This document shows, piece by piece, positions 1 through 7,321 of a stretch of DNA of 12,628 nt. Within the stretch, counting starts at the first letter, position 1; each line of letters opens with the position of its first letter. A program made the position numbers and the translations under genes. The notes beneath the pieces were generated by a model, which did no database searches, was not told where the DNA came from, and worked only from the letters and a program-made list of their open reading frames with translations. The stretch is from contig NW_020312319.1 in assembly GCF_002999335.1 (NCBI RefSeq), positions 1 through 12,628 of the forward strand. Direction: 5' to 3'. This DNA is from Cyclospora cayetanensis (lineage: Eukaryota; Apicomplexa; Conoidasida; Eucoccidiorida; Eimeriidae).

Positions 1-13
1 GGGTGTATCTTCA

Positions 14-235
14 GCCGACAATCGAATTTTCGAGTACTGCCTCATCCCTAAGGCCGTCATACTTTTCTAGTTGGCAATGCCTCGTCGAAGCATCCCTTCG
101 CATTCTGTATCAGCATACAAGGCGTGCCTTCCTACGGCGGTGGAAACACTGCACTTACATAAGCTTAGATGCCTGCCTCTGCTGCCCTAAGAAGCGTCTT
201 GCCACTGTCTCATTCCATCGCCAGAGGGTACCCGA
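14..235 (+). pseudogene. Broken copy of a coding-like fragment (left arm of inverted duplication)
   Basis: Read on the plus strand in the frame where GAG TAC lies near position 32, this stretch gives EYCLIPKAVILF, then a TAG stop, then LAMPRRSIPS and later CLPTAVETLHLHKLRCLPLLP before a TAA stop. The same peptide pattern occurs on the minus strand at 690-915 (EYFLIPNAVIFPWLAVPHR...FPAAVEAL...CRPLLP). By eye the best 65 bases (31-95) match at about four in five positions. The in-frame stops show this copy is not a working gene in that frame. The family is not recognised. The copy may extend left of the window. It could be a decayed gene fragment or part of a dispersed repeat. Confidence 0.5.
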
Positions 236-689
236 TTACTATTGTGGTGTTTAGCTACCAAATTCCTTATTGCAACCAAATAGCCCTTGCAGGGAATCCT
301 GGAGTTCCACTGCACCCACAATGAGTGGATGCGTGGAGAACAGCAGCATTGAACAACATGGTACTACCCACTGTAACGCTGTATCTTAGGTCTGCATATA
401 GGGACACTTGTAGTCAGATTTAATGCACACTCATAAGAAAGTGACCGAGTGCTTTTAAACGGAAATCTCGGCTTTTCTTCTCCCCCTCATTTGAATCTTC
501 TCGTCTTGAATGGAGAGAAACTGCTACGGGGTAGCCGGCTGAGCTACACTAAACATGTTCTACCATACTAGTCATGATACAGTGGGAATCAGTAAGGAGT
601 TGACTAAATGATTTGTCTGTTCGAATAACTTATTTATTCCACAGCATTGTTAGCTCGACACAAAAAGACGCACTGCTGCTTGCATTTGC
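236..689. other. Spacer between inverted arms, no gene seen
   Basis: About 450 bases of mixed composition separate the two inverted arms. I see no open frame of useful length, no tRNA-like or transposase-like sequence, and no clear terminal inverted repeat beyond the arms themselves. Confidence 0.4.
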
Positions 690-915
690 GCCAGACACTC
701 TGGCCATCTAGCTGTGAATGCTCGGCGTGCTTAGAGGGTGCTGCTTGGGCAGCAGGGGCCGGCATGTGAGCTGGTGAAAGCACAGTGCCTCCACAGCCGC
801 AGGAAAGCATGATTCGTCAGGCGATAAATGCTTATGGATGCATCGATGAGGTACTGCCAACCAGGGAAAAATGACGGCATTAGGGATGAGGAAGTACTCA
901 GAAGCTCGTCGGCCG
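690..915 (-). pseudogene. Coding-like fragment, right arm of inverted duplication
   Basis: The minus strand is open over 947-708 and contains ASEYFLIPNAVIFPWLAVPH followed by Cys/His-bearing sequence ending in RPLLPKQH. It matches the plus-strand arm at 14-235 colinearly, including a shared GCCAGAG block at its far end (about 698-705). Many differences between the arms are third-position or conservative changes, as expected if the ancestor was translated. There is no clear ATG in a good context and no recognised domain, so this is probably a fragment or an isolated exon. Whether it is still expressed cannot be told from sequence alone. Confidence 0.4.
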
Positions 916-1624
916 GTTGGGGATGTATCTTGCTTTGTAACCCCCAAACGAAGAAAAACGGGTGCTTTGAAGGGGTATGCCTATTGGAAGGAGAAGCCCT
1001 TCCCTCGCTGTCCCCCTTTCTTCATATCGGGGATTGTGGGGTGTGTGGGTAAGGAAGGGCTGTAAGACTCTGCGTAAAGCACTTGCTGGCTTTCTCTGAA
1101 GTTTGTATCAAGTCTGCATCCGAGTGAATCCGTAAGAGAGGTTGGGTGGAGGGAGCGTCACACACGCAGTGCTCGTTCTTGCAGTACTGCCTTCGCATTC
1201 CGTGCTCTAAAGCGAATTGCGCATGCGAACGGCCCAACCAAAAAGCCAATTCCACGTTAAAGGACCTACACTAGTAGAAAGTGCCTAAGAGTCGCTTTTG
1301 GCAGACTCCGGAGGCCCTCATCAGCACTCTCCAGCACAGTGCCGCGAGTGCCGAGCAAGCCGCGTCGGCTAGCAGCCGCAACAACAGAGGCAAGACGGCG
1401 AGAGCATCATGTGGCTGCTAAGCTAACCCACGTTCTCTGAGTATTTCTACGGGTGAACTTGCGCTGTATCCGCAAAACAGATAGACTGGAGAGGCACGCA
1501 AGGGGGATGCCGCCAGCGCTAGACCCTAAATTCCAAATGCGTCGACTACTTTAATTCGGAGCGATGCGTACCCCGTTGAGCTAGCTGGTTTCAGCAGCCT
1601 CGAAAGAGGAAAATTATCAACGGC
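916..1624. other. Unassigned region, no gene supported
   Basis: Short open frames on both strands (for example 1022-1255 minus) lack good starts, splice signals or protein-like composition. There are no tandem repeats and no recognisable RNA gene. It is most simply intergenic. Confidence 0.4.
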
Positions 1625-1712
1625 CTACAGAGCAACCGTCAGTCCCGCTATTAGAGCAGTGCTCGTAGCACTTCCGGAGATCAGAAGTTGTAAGGTTGCT
1701 ACAAGGAATATA

Positions 1713-1890
1713 CCACGTGCTGTCTCTTTGTTTGGCTTTCTAACTTTTGATGCACTGCTTCTCAGATGCCAGTATTCAGAGGAAGAAGCCCTCGCAGCAG
1801 CGCCAGCAGCAGAAGACAAGGGAGAAGGAACTGCAAACGGGAGGCTGTCTATGCGCAGTTTGCTGCGTTTTGCAGTTTTATTCAGCAAAT
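1713..1890 (-). CDS. Possible downstream exon of gene C, very tentative
   Basis: Within a 133-codon minus-strand open frame (2026-1625), this part reads as a plausible protein. A basic helix-like piece (YLRHLLNKTAKRSK) is followed by a Ser/Ala-rich linker and then SSASKVRKPNKETAR, just before a possible GTATAT donor. The acceptor is unclear: CTAAG before TAT would join in phase 0 to the exon ending at 2053, but its pyrimidine tract is poor. The opposite strand is open over nearly the same span (1659-2057), so this may be a shadow. No domain is recognised. Confidence 0.2.
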
Positions 1891-2052
1891 GCCGCAAATA
1901 CTTAGTCACTTGTATCGAACCTCCAAGCATTGATACACCCCAAATCAAGCAGCATTGCACCTTCCTTGGAGAGAAGACTAGCTCGCAGCAACCGCTGCCG
2001 CAACAGCAGCAGTACCAGGTCCACATAAATCCTGAGCGGCGTAACCCATTAC

Positions 2053-2394
2053 CTTAATTCGAGAGTATATGCGCCTCTGACTTCCTTTTCGAGATAGATG
2101 ATCGACAAATGCCTTACGCAAATAAGAAATACGGGGCTTTTGGCCACTGTACGAGTACAGCAGCAGCTGCTGCCGCGTGTGGTGCTCTTCATACACTGCA
2201 CGCCTCCCCCCATATTCCGTAGGGTCGCCCTCTCGCTGCGTGTGTAACAATAGCCCTTTCTTCGCAGCACCAAAGCCAAAACCTTCTTCCCGAAATCTGC
2301 GCGCAGCGCAGCACTGCAGCTTTCTAGGCCTGTGCCTGCGCCTGCTGCTGCTGCTGCCGCCGAGTATTCCGGAAAGGCCTCCTTCCTTCATCAT
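2053..2394 (-). CDS. Possible exon of minus-strand gene C, unknown product
   Basis: The minus frame is open from 2565 down to 1978. The most likely start is one of two adjacent ATGs at 2394 and 2391, in a GAA-ATG-ATG-AAG context. From there it encodes a basic, Ser/Arg-rich N-terminus and then more ordinary sequence including YSYSGQKPRISYLRKAFVDH and ending in RIYSRIK. The final AAG codon at 2055-2053 is followed directly by GTAATG, a strong donor of the AAG|GTAAxG type, in phase 0. Upstream in the same frame the CAG tract reads as Leu-rich repeats (LLLQ), which is atypical for coccidian proteins, so I do not extend through it. The next exon is not certain. A frame open at 2026-1625 (minus) contains YLRHLLNKTAKRSKLRIDSL and a possible GTATAT donor near 1713. 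Plus-strand frames are also open here, so strand is not settled. Confidence 0.33.
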
Positions 2395-2511
2395 TTCTGC
2401 CGCGACAGCTCTCCTGCTCGTATCTTGAGAGGTCCTTCTTCGTCTCTTCTCCTCCTTGGGGCCTGCTGGCTTCCCGCAGCCTCCCTGCAGCGGCGCTGGC
2501 GCTTGTGCGCT

Positions 2512-2567
2512 GTGCTGCTGCAGCAGCAGCTGCAGCAGCAACTGCAGCAGCAACTGCAGCAGCAACC
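2512..2567. repeat. CTG/CAG compound triplet repeat with 12-nt tandem units
   Basis: The tract begins as CTG triplets, flips to CAG, and continues as three exact copies of the 12-mer CTGCAGCAGCAA at 2530-2565. The CTGCAG junctions make it self-complementary. It gives Q/L-rich, A/V-rich or S/C-rich readings depending on frame and strand, so it does not by itself identify a coding strand. Confidence 0.85.
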
Positions 2568-2922
2568 GCCAGTTGCGTTTTTTGCTCCGACGGAAGCGGC
2601 AGAGACAGAGCTCGTCGGCGCAACAAGGCTTTGTCTGCTTCAGCGACTGACTGCCGCAGTATTACGCGAGTCTTTGCGGGTTCATCCAATCTCAACAAGC
2701 ACACGCTACACCTCAGCCACACCTCAGCTGCTTCGTTTGCAACTTGCAGTCCAACACCTCGCAGGGAGTGGAAGCGGGGGAAACAACGCCTTTCCCGTTA
2801 GGCATTCCTCCAAGGGCCTTTTTTCCTTCACAGTCGCACACCAGTAGACACCCTAGCAGAGGTGTCGTGACAGCAGCCTTCCAGCCTTCCAGCCTTAAAG
2901 CCTTGCAGCCTCGAAGCAGCAG

Positions 2923-3464
2923 CCTTGCAACAGCGGCCTTACAGCCTTGCAACAGCATCCTTGCAACAGCATCCTTGCGACAGCATCTTTGCAACAGCAT
3001 CCTTGCAACAGCATCCTTGCAACAGCAGCCTTGCGACAGCAGCCTTTTGCAACAGCAGCATCCTTGCAACAGCAGCCTTTTGCAACAGCAGCCTTTTGCA
3101 ACAGCAGCATCCTTGCAACAGCATCCTTGCAACAGCATCCTTGCGACAGCAGCCTTTTGCAACAGCAGCATCCTTGCAACAGCAGCATCCTTGCAACAGC
3201 AGCATCCTTGCAACAGCATCCTTGCAACAGCAGCCTTGCGACAGCAGCCTTTTGCAACAGCAGCATCCTTGCAACAGCAGCCTTGCAACAGCAGCGCCCT
3301 TGCAACAGCATCCTTCTAACAGCATCCTTGCAACAGCAGCCTTTTGCAACAGCAGCGCCCTTTCAACAGCAGCCTTTTGCAGCAGCATCCTTGCAACAAC
3401 AGCATCCTTGCAACAGCAGCATCCTTGCAACAACAGCATCCTTGCAACAGCAGCATCCTTGCAG
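2923..3464. repeat. Minisatellite, about 35 units of 14-19 nt (CCTTGCAACAGCAT type)
   Basis: The array is built from the 14-mer CCTTGCAACAGCAT and close variants: CAG for the final CAT, CGACAG for CAACAG, CCTTTTG for CCTTG, and an added CAG giving 16-, 17- or 19-nt units. I count about 35 units by eye. The core contains no stop trinucleotide in any frame on either strand, and its length is not a multiple of three. Every frame therefore stays open and repeats a 14-residue peptide (LATASLQQHPCNSI type on plus, CCCKDAAVARMLLQ type on minus). The overlapping ORFs of 138-278 codons across it are a consequence of this, not evidence of a gene. Rare unit changes such as CCTTCTAACAGCAT near 3315 introduce a stop. 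Confidence 0.95.
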
Positions 3465-3478
3465 CCTAGAGAGGGGGA

Positions 3479-4630
3479 ATGACGCGGGGTGTTACTCCCG
3501 AGTCTGTGGGCTTGGCATCGGGTGCCACGTGTCTCTCCTGCATGCAGCAGTTGCCAGGGGCCCCTCCTCTCTGCGCGAGATCTGTGTTGGCTGCCGACGC
3601 AGCGGGAGCAGGAGCAGCAGCCGTTGCAGCAGCAGCCGTTGCAGCAGCAGCCGCCGCCGAGGGTCCCTTAGCCTCTTCGTCTTCTCCCTCCCCTCCGCAT
3701 CTCCCTTCTCTCTCCGCATTCCCTTCCCTCGGCTCCCCCTGTTCGCCTGCTGTCGGCGCAGTAGCCTTTGGGGGGGGGTTTAGGGGTCCTCTGCTGCGCT
3801 TCTCTGAGTGCAAGAGAGGTCGTTCGGAGAGCTGCGATCCGCTGCTGCTGCTGCAGCAGCAGCGACACCAACAGCAGAAGCCTTGCGGCGCTGTTTACGC
3901 AGCCATGTCGCTGCAGCACCCTCGAACGCCTCTCCAGTCTCCCGAGGAGGCTCCCGGGGAGTACCCTTTGCCGCAGCAAGCGGCTGCTTCCTTCTCGAAC
4001 TCGGGGGGCCCCGGGGGGGCCCCCCTCACTTCGCTCATGACGCAAGACTCGAAGGCAGCCAGTCCGCTTCTGCCTCATGATCGCATGCACTGCACGAGGG
4101 CAGCAGCGGCTGCGGCGTCGCCGCCGCCGACTGCAGCAGCAGCTGCTGCTGCTGCTGCTGCCGCTGCCGCTGCTGCTGTCGACGTTCGCGCCGTGGTGAT
4201 GAGTGCTGCCGCTGCTGCTGCTTTCTGCGTAGGCGGTCTGGATGCAGCAGACAAGGGCGGGAGTGCCGTCAGTCCCTTGGGGGGGGGGCCCCCCTCATGC
4301 CCCTTAGCGGACGCGGAAGGGGGGGGGGGCCCCTGGAGGCTTGCGCCTCCGGGGGGGCCCCCCCGCTTCCGCGGCTCGCGTCGACGGCGACAAGGAGCAG
4401 GGGAGGCTTCCGGAGAGGCGCGCGCAGGGGAGGAGGGGGAGCAGCGGCTGCTGCTGCTGGCAGTGCGAGGGCGAGGAGGTGCAGGGGGGTTGCTTCGACG
4501 CGAAAAGGCTTTGTTGCTCCTCAAGTCTTGGCTGCGGGAGAGGAGGAGGGCGAGACAAGAGGCGGTGAATGTGCTGGCAACCAGACGATTCGCGCCGCTA
4601 GCATTCCTCCCGCAGCAGACGGAAGCTTGA
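3479..4630 (+). CDS. Gene A, N-terminal low-complexity segment (start and end uncertain)
   Basis: An open plus-strand frame of 383 codons begins at ATG 3479, just after the minisatellite, and stops with TGA at 4628-4630. An internal ATG at 3905 (GCAGCC-ATG-TCG) is an equally good start and would give MSLQHPRTPLQSPEEAPGEY. The product is disordered and low complexity: poly-Ala runs near 3600-3660, 4094-4200 and 4206-4225, Pro/Ser-rich linkers, GGP and GGAP peptides from G-run/C-run palindromes, and a basic stretch (LLRREKALLLLKSWLRERRR) near its end. No domain is recognised. The next coding segment is in a different frame (shifted by one base) and overlaps this one over 4297-4630. They must be joined by an intron (one option is GTGCAG at 4479 to CCCGCAG ending 4615, which keeps frame) or by an unseen base in a G-run. 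A real protein is likely; the exact boundaries are not known. Confidence 0.42.
   Translation: MTRGVTPESVGLASGATCLSCMQQLPGAPPLCARSVLAADAAGAGAAAVAAAAVAAAAAAEGPLASSSSPSPPHLPSLSAFPSLGSPCSPAVGAVAFGGGFRGPLLRFSECKRGRSESCDPLLLLQQQRHQQQKPCGAVYAAMSLQHPRTPLQSPEEAPGEYPLPQQAAASFSNSGGPGGAPLTSLMTQDSKAASPLLPHDRMHCTRAAAAAASPPPTAAAAAAAAAAAAAAAVDVRAVVMSAAAAAAFCVGGLDAADKGGSAVSPLGGGPPSCPLADAEGGGGPWRLAPPGGPPRFRGSRRRRQGAGEASGEARAGEEGEQRLLLLAVRGRGGAGGLLRREKALLLLKSWLRERRRARQEAVNVLATRRFAPLAFLPQQTEA
4003..4025. repeat. G-run/C-run palindrome cluster
   Basis: Alternating runs of G and C (GGGGGGCCCC then GGGGGGGCCCCCC) lie in the gene A N-terminal segment and read as Gly-Gly-Pro-type peptides. Similar elements lie at about 4278-4295, 4319-4333, 4351-4364, 4862-4872, 4896-4908 and 4936-4980 within gene A, and at 6960-6983 outside it. 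Confidence 0.9.
4335..4350. repeat. Perfect 6-bp-stem hairpin flanked by G/C palindromes
   Basis: GGAGGC and GCCTCC are separated by TTGC. The hairpin sits between a G10-C4 run on the left and a G7-C7-like run on the right, making a nested self-complementary structure of about 50 bases. It lies in the region where the two gene A frames overlap. Confidence 0.7.
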
Positions 4631-5269
4631 CGCGCCACACCAAGAGAGCGCGTCGTCAGCAGCAGCAGCAGCAGCAGCAGCAGCTGCAGCAAGGCGCTTC
4701 TGCAGCAGCCGATCCCACCGATGCTGGCGCACGCACTGCAGGTGGAGGAGCTGGTGGAGACGGAGGCGCGACAGCAGCTGGCGAAGTGCAGGCGGGCGAG
4801 GAATTCTGGCTGAAGCCACTGGAAGTCGTCGAGCACTGCGGAATCCGGAAGTACTTGCCGGAGGGGCCCCTCTCGGGGGATCTGCCGCAGGTCGAGGGGG
4901 GGGCCCCCTGCGGAGTGCGCTCCGAGAACGCCTGCGGGGGGGCCCCCGCGGGGGGGCCCCCCTTCCCCCCCTTGGGGGGCGGCGGAGCCTGTCAGAGCGG
5001 CTCGTGGACGGAGGCAGTCATGTTTCCGACGGAGTGGCTTGGTCGCAACGGGCGAATCTGCAGACGACACGGCTTGTTGCGGGGATGTCACCGGGGTGTC
5101 TACGCAGTCAACTTTCTGCGCGAAGACGAGGGCACCTACCGCTTCACCGTTCCCTTTCTGCTCACGAGAGCGCCTCCTAACGCGGAGTACCGTCTGCTGC
5201 TGCCCAGACACACGGTAACCTTGCGGCACAAGGGCAGCAGCAGCTGCTGCAGCTGCAGCAGCAGCAGGA

Positions 5270-5301
<32 letters not shown>

Positions 5302-5826
5302 TCCACAGCGTCCACGGCGACTACTCGCAGCAGCAGTGCGACGACGAGCCGCAACTCCCCAGGCGGCAAGGCGTGCGCAGGGGGATCGGCTCTCCCCGGA
5401 GCTCCCCTCGCCGCCGCCGCTGCTGCCGCCAGCAGCGGCAGCGGCAGCGGCAGCAGCGCAGCAGCAGGCGCAAAGGGGCCTGCAGCGGCGCACTTGTGCT
5501 GCTGCGCAGGCTGCCCAGCCTCGGAGACGATCGTCTCCAGCAAACCCGCCTACCTGCTGCTGTGGCGATACAGCGAACGCCTCTGCCCTCAAGATCGCTG
5601 CATGCGCTGGTTCTGCGTTTGCGCGGCTTTTGTGAAGGTCAAGTGGTTCGGAGCAGCCTACGAAAGAGCGTGTCAAGAGCAGCAGCCTCACCTCAACAGA
5701 CACAAGACTGCCGTTCTCGATGCGCTCGCCAACATCTCGCCCAAGAGAACAGCTCTCCTCAGAGCGTGGTGTCTTGCCGGCTGTCTCGAGTCTACCCTAA
5801 AAGAACTTGGCATATCAGACTTTCAG
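4616..5826 (+). CDS. Gene A, main exon, unknown protein with low-complexity inserts
   Basis: The plus frame is open from at least 4297, with a plausible CCTCCCGCAG acceptor ending at 4615. Order of parts: a poly-Gln run after a basic KRARR motif (about 4650-4690); an Ala/Gly linker; an ordinary globular segment from 4798 (EFWLKPLEVVEHCGIRKYLP) with a GGP-rich loop at 4860-4990; a second segment at 5020-5235 including FPTEWLGRNGRICRRHG and RGVYAVNFLREDEGTYRFTV; a Ser- then Ala/Ser/Gly-rich insert at 5236-5475; and a third segment at 5515-5826 with AYLLLWRYSERLC, RWFCVCAAFVKVKWFGAAYE and a helical tail ending GISDFQ. Trp, Tyr, Phe and Cys are frequent in the ordinary segments, unlike any other frame here. 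The exon ends CAG|GTGCGA in phase 0. The two segments around the insert faintly recall strand-strand-helix ApiAP2 DNA-binding domains, but I do not assign this. Confidence 0.65.
5236..5475 (+). repeat. AGC/GCC triplet tracts (poly-Ser, then Ala/Ser/Gly insert)
   Basis: These are AGC-phase triplets in the gene A frame giving long Ser runs (5236-5345, with some Cys from TGC), then GCC/GCG and AGCGGC repeats giving Ala-rich and Ser-Gly-rich sequence to about 5475. They separate two ordinary protein segments and are probably a loop insertion. Confidence 0.85.
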
Positions 5827-6116
5827 GTGCGAAGCGGATGCCTCTCCGCGAAAACGCAAACATGCCCTCACAGACATGCGCCTCTTGCCTGCTTCTTCTG
5901 CCCTCGTGTCTGTCCTCCTCTTGCCTTTCCCCCCTCAGTCTCTCAACCTCCACTCTACCCACCACAGCGCTCGAGCTCCTCTGTCTCGCCTCACGTACCT
6001 CCCCTGCTTTATTCCCACTGCCAATTTGCTCACGCCCCTCCACCTACCGATTTTCATATAGACATCTACTTTCGTAGACATCACATATATATACATATAT
6101 ATATATATATATATGC

Positions 6117-6563
6117 GTAGATATCTGTCTCTTTGTGTGGGGTCTATTGTACACTTCAATAGGTGAACTGTAGATGTATATATAGATAGGTGTGTAGATA
6201 TCTGTCTCTTTGTGTGGGGTATATTGTGCAATTCAATAGGTGAACTATAGATGTATATATAGATAGGTGTGTAGATATCTGTCTCTTTGTGTGGGGTATA
6301 TTCTGCAATTCAATAGGTGAACTATAGATGTATATATATAGATACATGTGTGGATATCTGTCTCTTTGTGTGGGGTATATTGTGCAATTCAATAGGTGAA
6401 GTATAGATGTATATATATAGATACGTGTGTAGACATCTCTCTTTGTGTGGGGTATATTGTGCAATTCAATAGGTGAACTATGGATGTATATATATATATA
6501 TATTATGTAGATATCTGTCTCTTTGTGTGGGGTATATTGTGCAATTCAATAGGTGAACTATAG

Positions 6564-6619
<56 letters not shown>

Positions 6620-6675
6620 GTATGTAGATATCTGTCTCTTTGTGTGGGGTATATTGTGGAATTCAATAGGTGAAC
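6117..6675. repeat. Tandem minisatellite, 77-79 bp period, seven copies
   Basis: Copies start at 6117, 6194, 6271, 6350, 6429, 6507 and 6624, each beginning GTAG (or GTGG) followed by A-TCT-GTCTCTTTGTGTGGGG and continuing into CAATTCAATAGGTGAAC and a TA-rich tail. Spacings are 77, 77, 79, 79, 78 and 117 bp. The long one is due to expansion of the TA tail (6565-6618, about 27 TA units). The last copy is truncated after CAATAGGTGAAC. Minus-strand open frames here (YPTQRDRYLH-type peptides) are by-products of the repeat. Confidence 0.95.
6565..6618. repeat. TA dinucleotide microsatellite (about 27 units)
   Basis: An uninterrupted TA run forms the expanded tail of the sixth minisatellite copy. 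A shorter TA-rich run lies at 6085-6114, just before the first copy. Confidence 0.95.
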
Positions 6676-6699
6676 GAAATACGCAGCGGCCCCTTTCAG

Positions 6700-6927
6700 G
6701 GGTTCCCGGAGCCGACACTGACAGACGGCGATCAAATCGTGGAAGGCGTCCTTCGTGTTCTTACGGAGCCACTAGACAGCCATCCGCAGCAGCAAGAGCA
6801 GCAGCAGCAACAACAGCAGCAGCACTGGATGCATACGCAGCAGAAGCACCAGCAGCAAAGCAGAGGGAATGCGGTCCAGTCTCAGCTCGCCGCGATGATG
6901 CCCTCGTCTGTACAGAGGGTGCGGTGA
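6700..6927 (+). CDS. Gene A, 3' exon with poly-Gln run
   Basis: This exon follows the CCCCTTTCAG acceptor at 6699 and starts in phase 0 with GFPEPTLTDGDQIVEGVLRV, an ordinary acidic/aliphatic sequence. It runs into a Gln-rich tract at about 6785-6865 (QQQEQQQQQQQQH and QQKHQQQS) and ends SQLAAMMPSSVQRVR before TGA at 6925-6927. Joining it to the exon ending at 5826 gives GISDFQ followed by GFPEPT without a frame change. It may be the final exon. Alternatively GTGCGG at 6919 or GTGAGA at 6924 could serve as another donor and the gene would continue; I see no convincing further exon downstream. The sequence between the acceptor and the last minisatellite copy is only about 24 bases. Confidence 0.55.
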   Translation, partial: GFPEPTLTDGDQIVEGVLRVLTEPLDSHPQQQEQQQQQQQQHWMHTQQKHQQQSRGNAVQSQLAAMMPSSVQRVR

Positions 6928-7113
6928 GACGCGCGAGAGAGCCTGGGGCCTCCCTCATTTGGAGGGGCCCCTGGGGGCCCCCTAAAAAACAAAGCCTCAT
7001 TTCTTCGATCCCCGATCGCATGTGTGGCTGCAGTGCCTGCGCACCTCAGCCTGCAGTTCCTGCTCTTTCAAGGCACTGGGTTGATTGGGGGCTCAGCAAG
7101 ATGAGCCGTGCTG

Positions 7114-7121
7114 TGCATGCA
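7114..7121. promoter_or_regulatory. TGCATGCA motif
   Basis: Exact palindrome, extended to TGCATGCATGC. TGCATGCA is a known apicomplexan promoter motif bound by an ApiAP2 factor in Plasmodium. Further exact copies lie at 7576-7583, 7743-7750 and 12177-12184. Whether they act here is unknown. Confidence 0.4.
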
Positions 7122-7292
7122 TGCGCGGTTATGTATCTGGAAGGGGACCTACAGAGCCTGACCTAGATCTTTTGTAACCCACTAACCGCATGCATACACT
7201 GTCTATATATATACCTGTACATGTATATGTACATGCATACGTATGTATACACATGTATGCCCCACGCCGCGGTTCCGTGTCTGTTCACGTTT

Positions 7293-7321
7293 CTATATAT
7301 ATATACATATATATATATATA
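7293..7321. repeat. TA-rich microsatellite
   Basis: TA repeats with one TACATA interruption, in simple-sequence surroundings rich in TGTATA and GTATGTA. Confidence 0.85.

Larger units (their letters stand above)
5827..6699 (+). other. Predicted intron of gene A, 873 nt, holding a minisatellite
   Basis: The donor GTGCGA at 5827 follows CAG. The acceptor is CCCCTTTCAG ending at 6699. Both are phase 0, so the reading frame continues without adjustment. The 5' part (5880-6050) is C/T-rich; the rest is TA-rich and filled by the roughly 77-bp tandem repeat. A shorter alternative uses CCCCCCTCAG ending at 5938. It would give a 112-nt intron and a final exon reading SLNLHSTHHSARAPL onward to TAG at 6061; its composition is less protein-like. 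Confidence 0.55.

Noticed and set aside
1659..2057. 132-codon plus-strand ORF
   Set aside because: It begins at GTG, and its first in-frame ATG is near 1851. The minus strand is equally open, and the strong donor at 2053 is on minus.
2713..3783. Several 138-278 codon ORFs through the minisatellite on both strands
   Set aside because: All follow from a repeat core with no stop trinucleotide in any frame; none has independent support.
4075..5703. 542-codon minus-strand open frame antisense to gene A
   Set aside because: It is open because GC-rich CAG/CTG and G/C runs lack stops. Its sequence is Ala/Arg/Ser-biased, while the plus strand gives aromatic-rich segments and phase-matched splice sites.
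6156..6735. Minus-strand ORFs encoding repeated YPTQRDRYLH and long YI runs
   Set aside because: They are translations of the 77-bp minisatellite and its TA tails.
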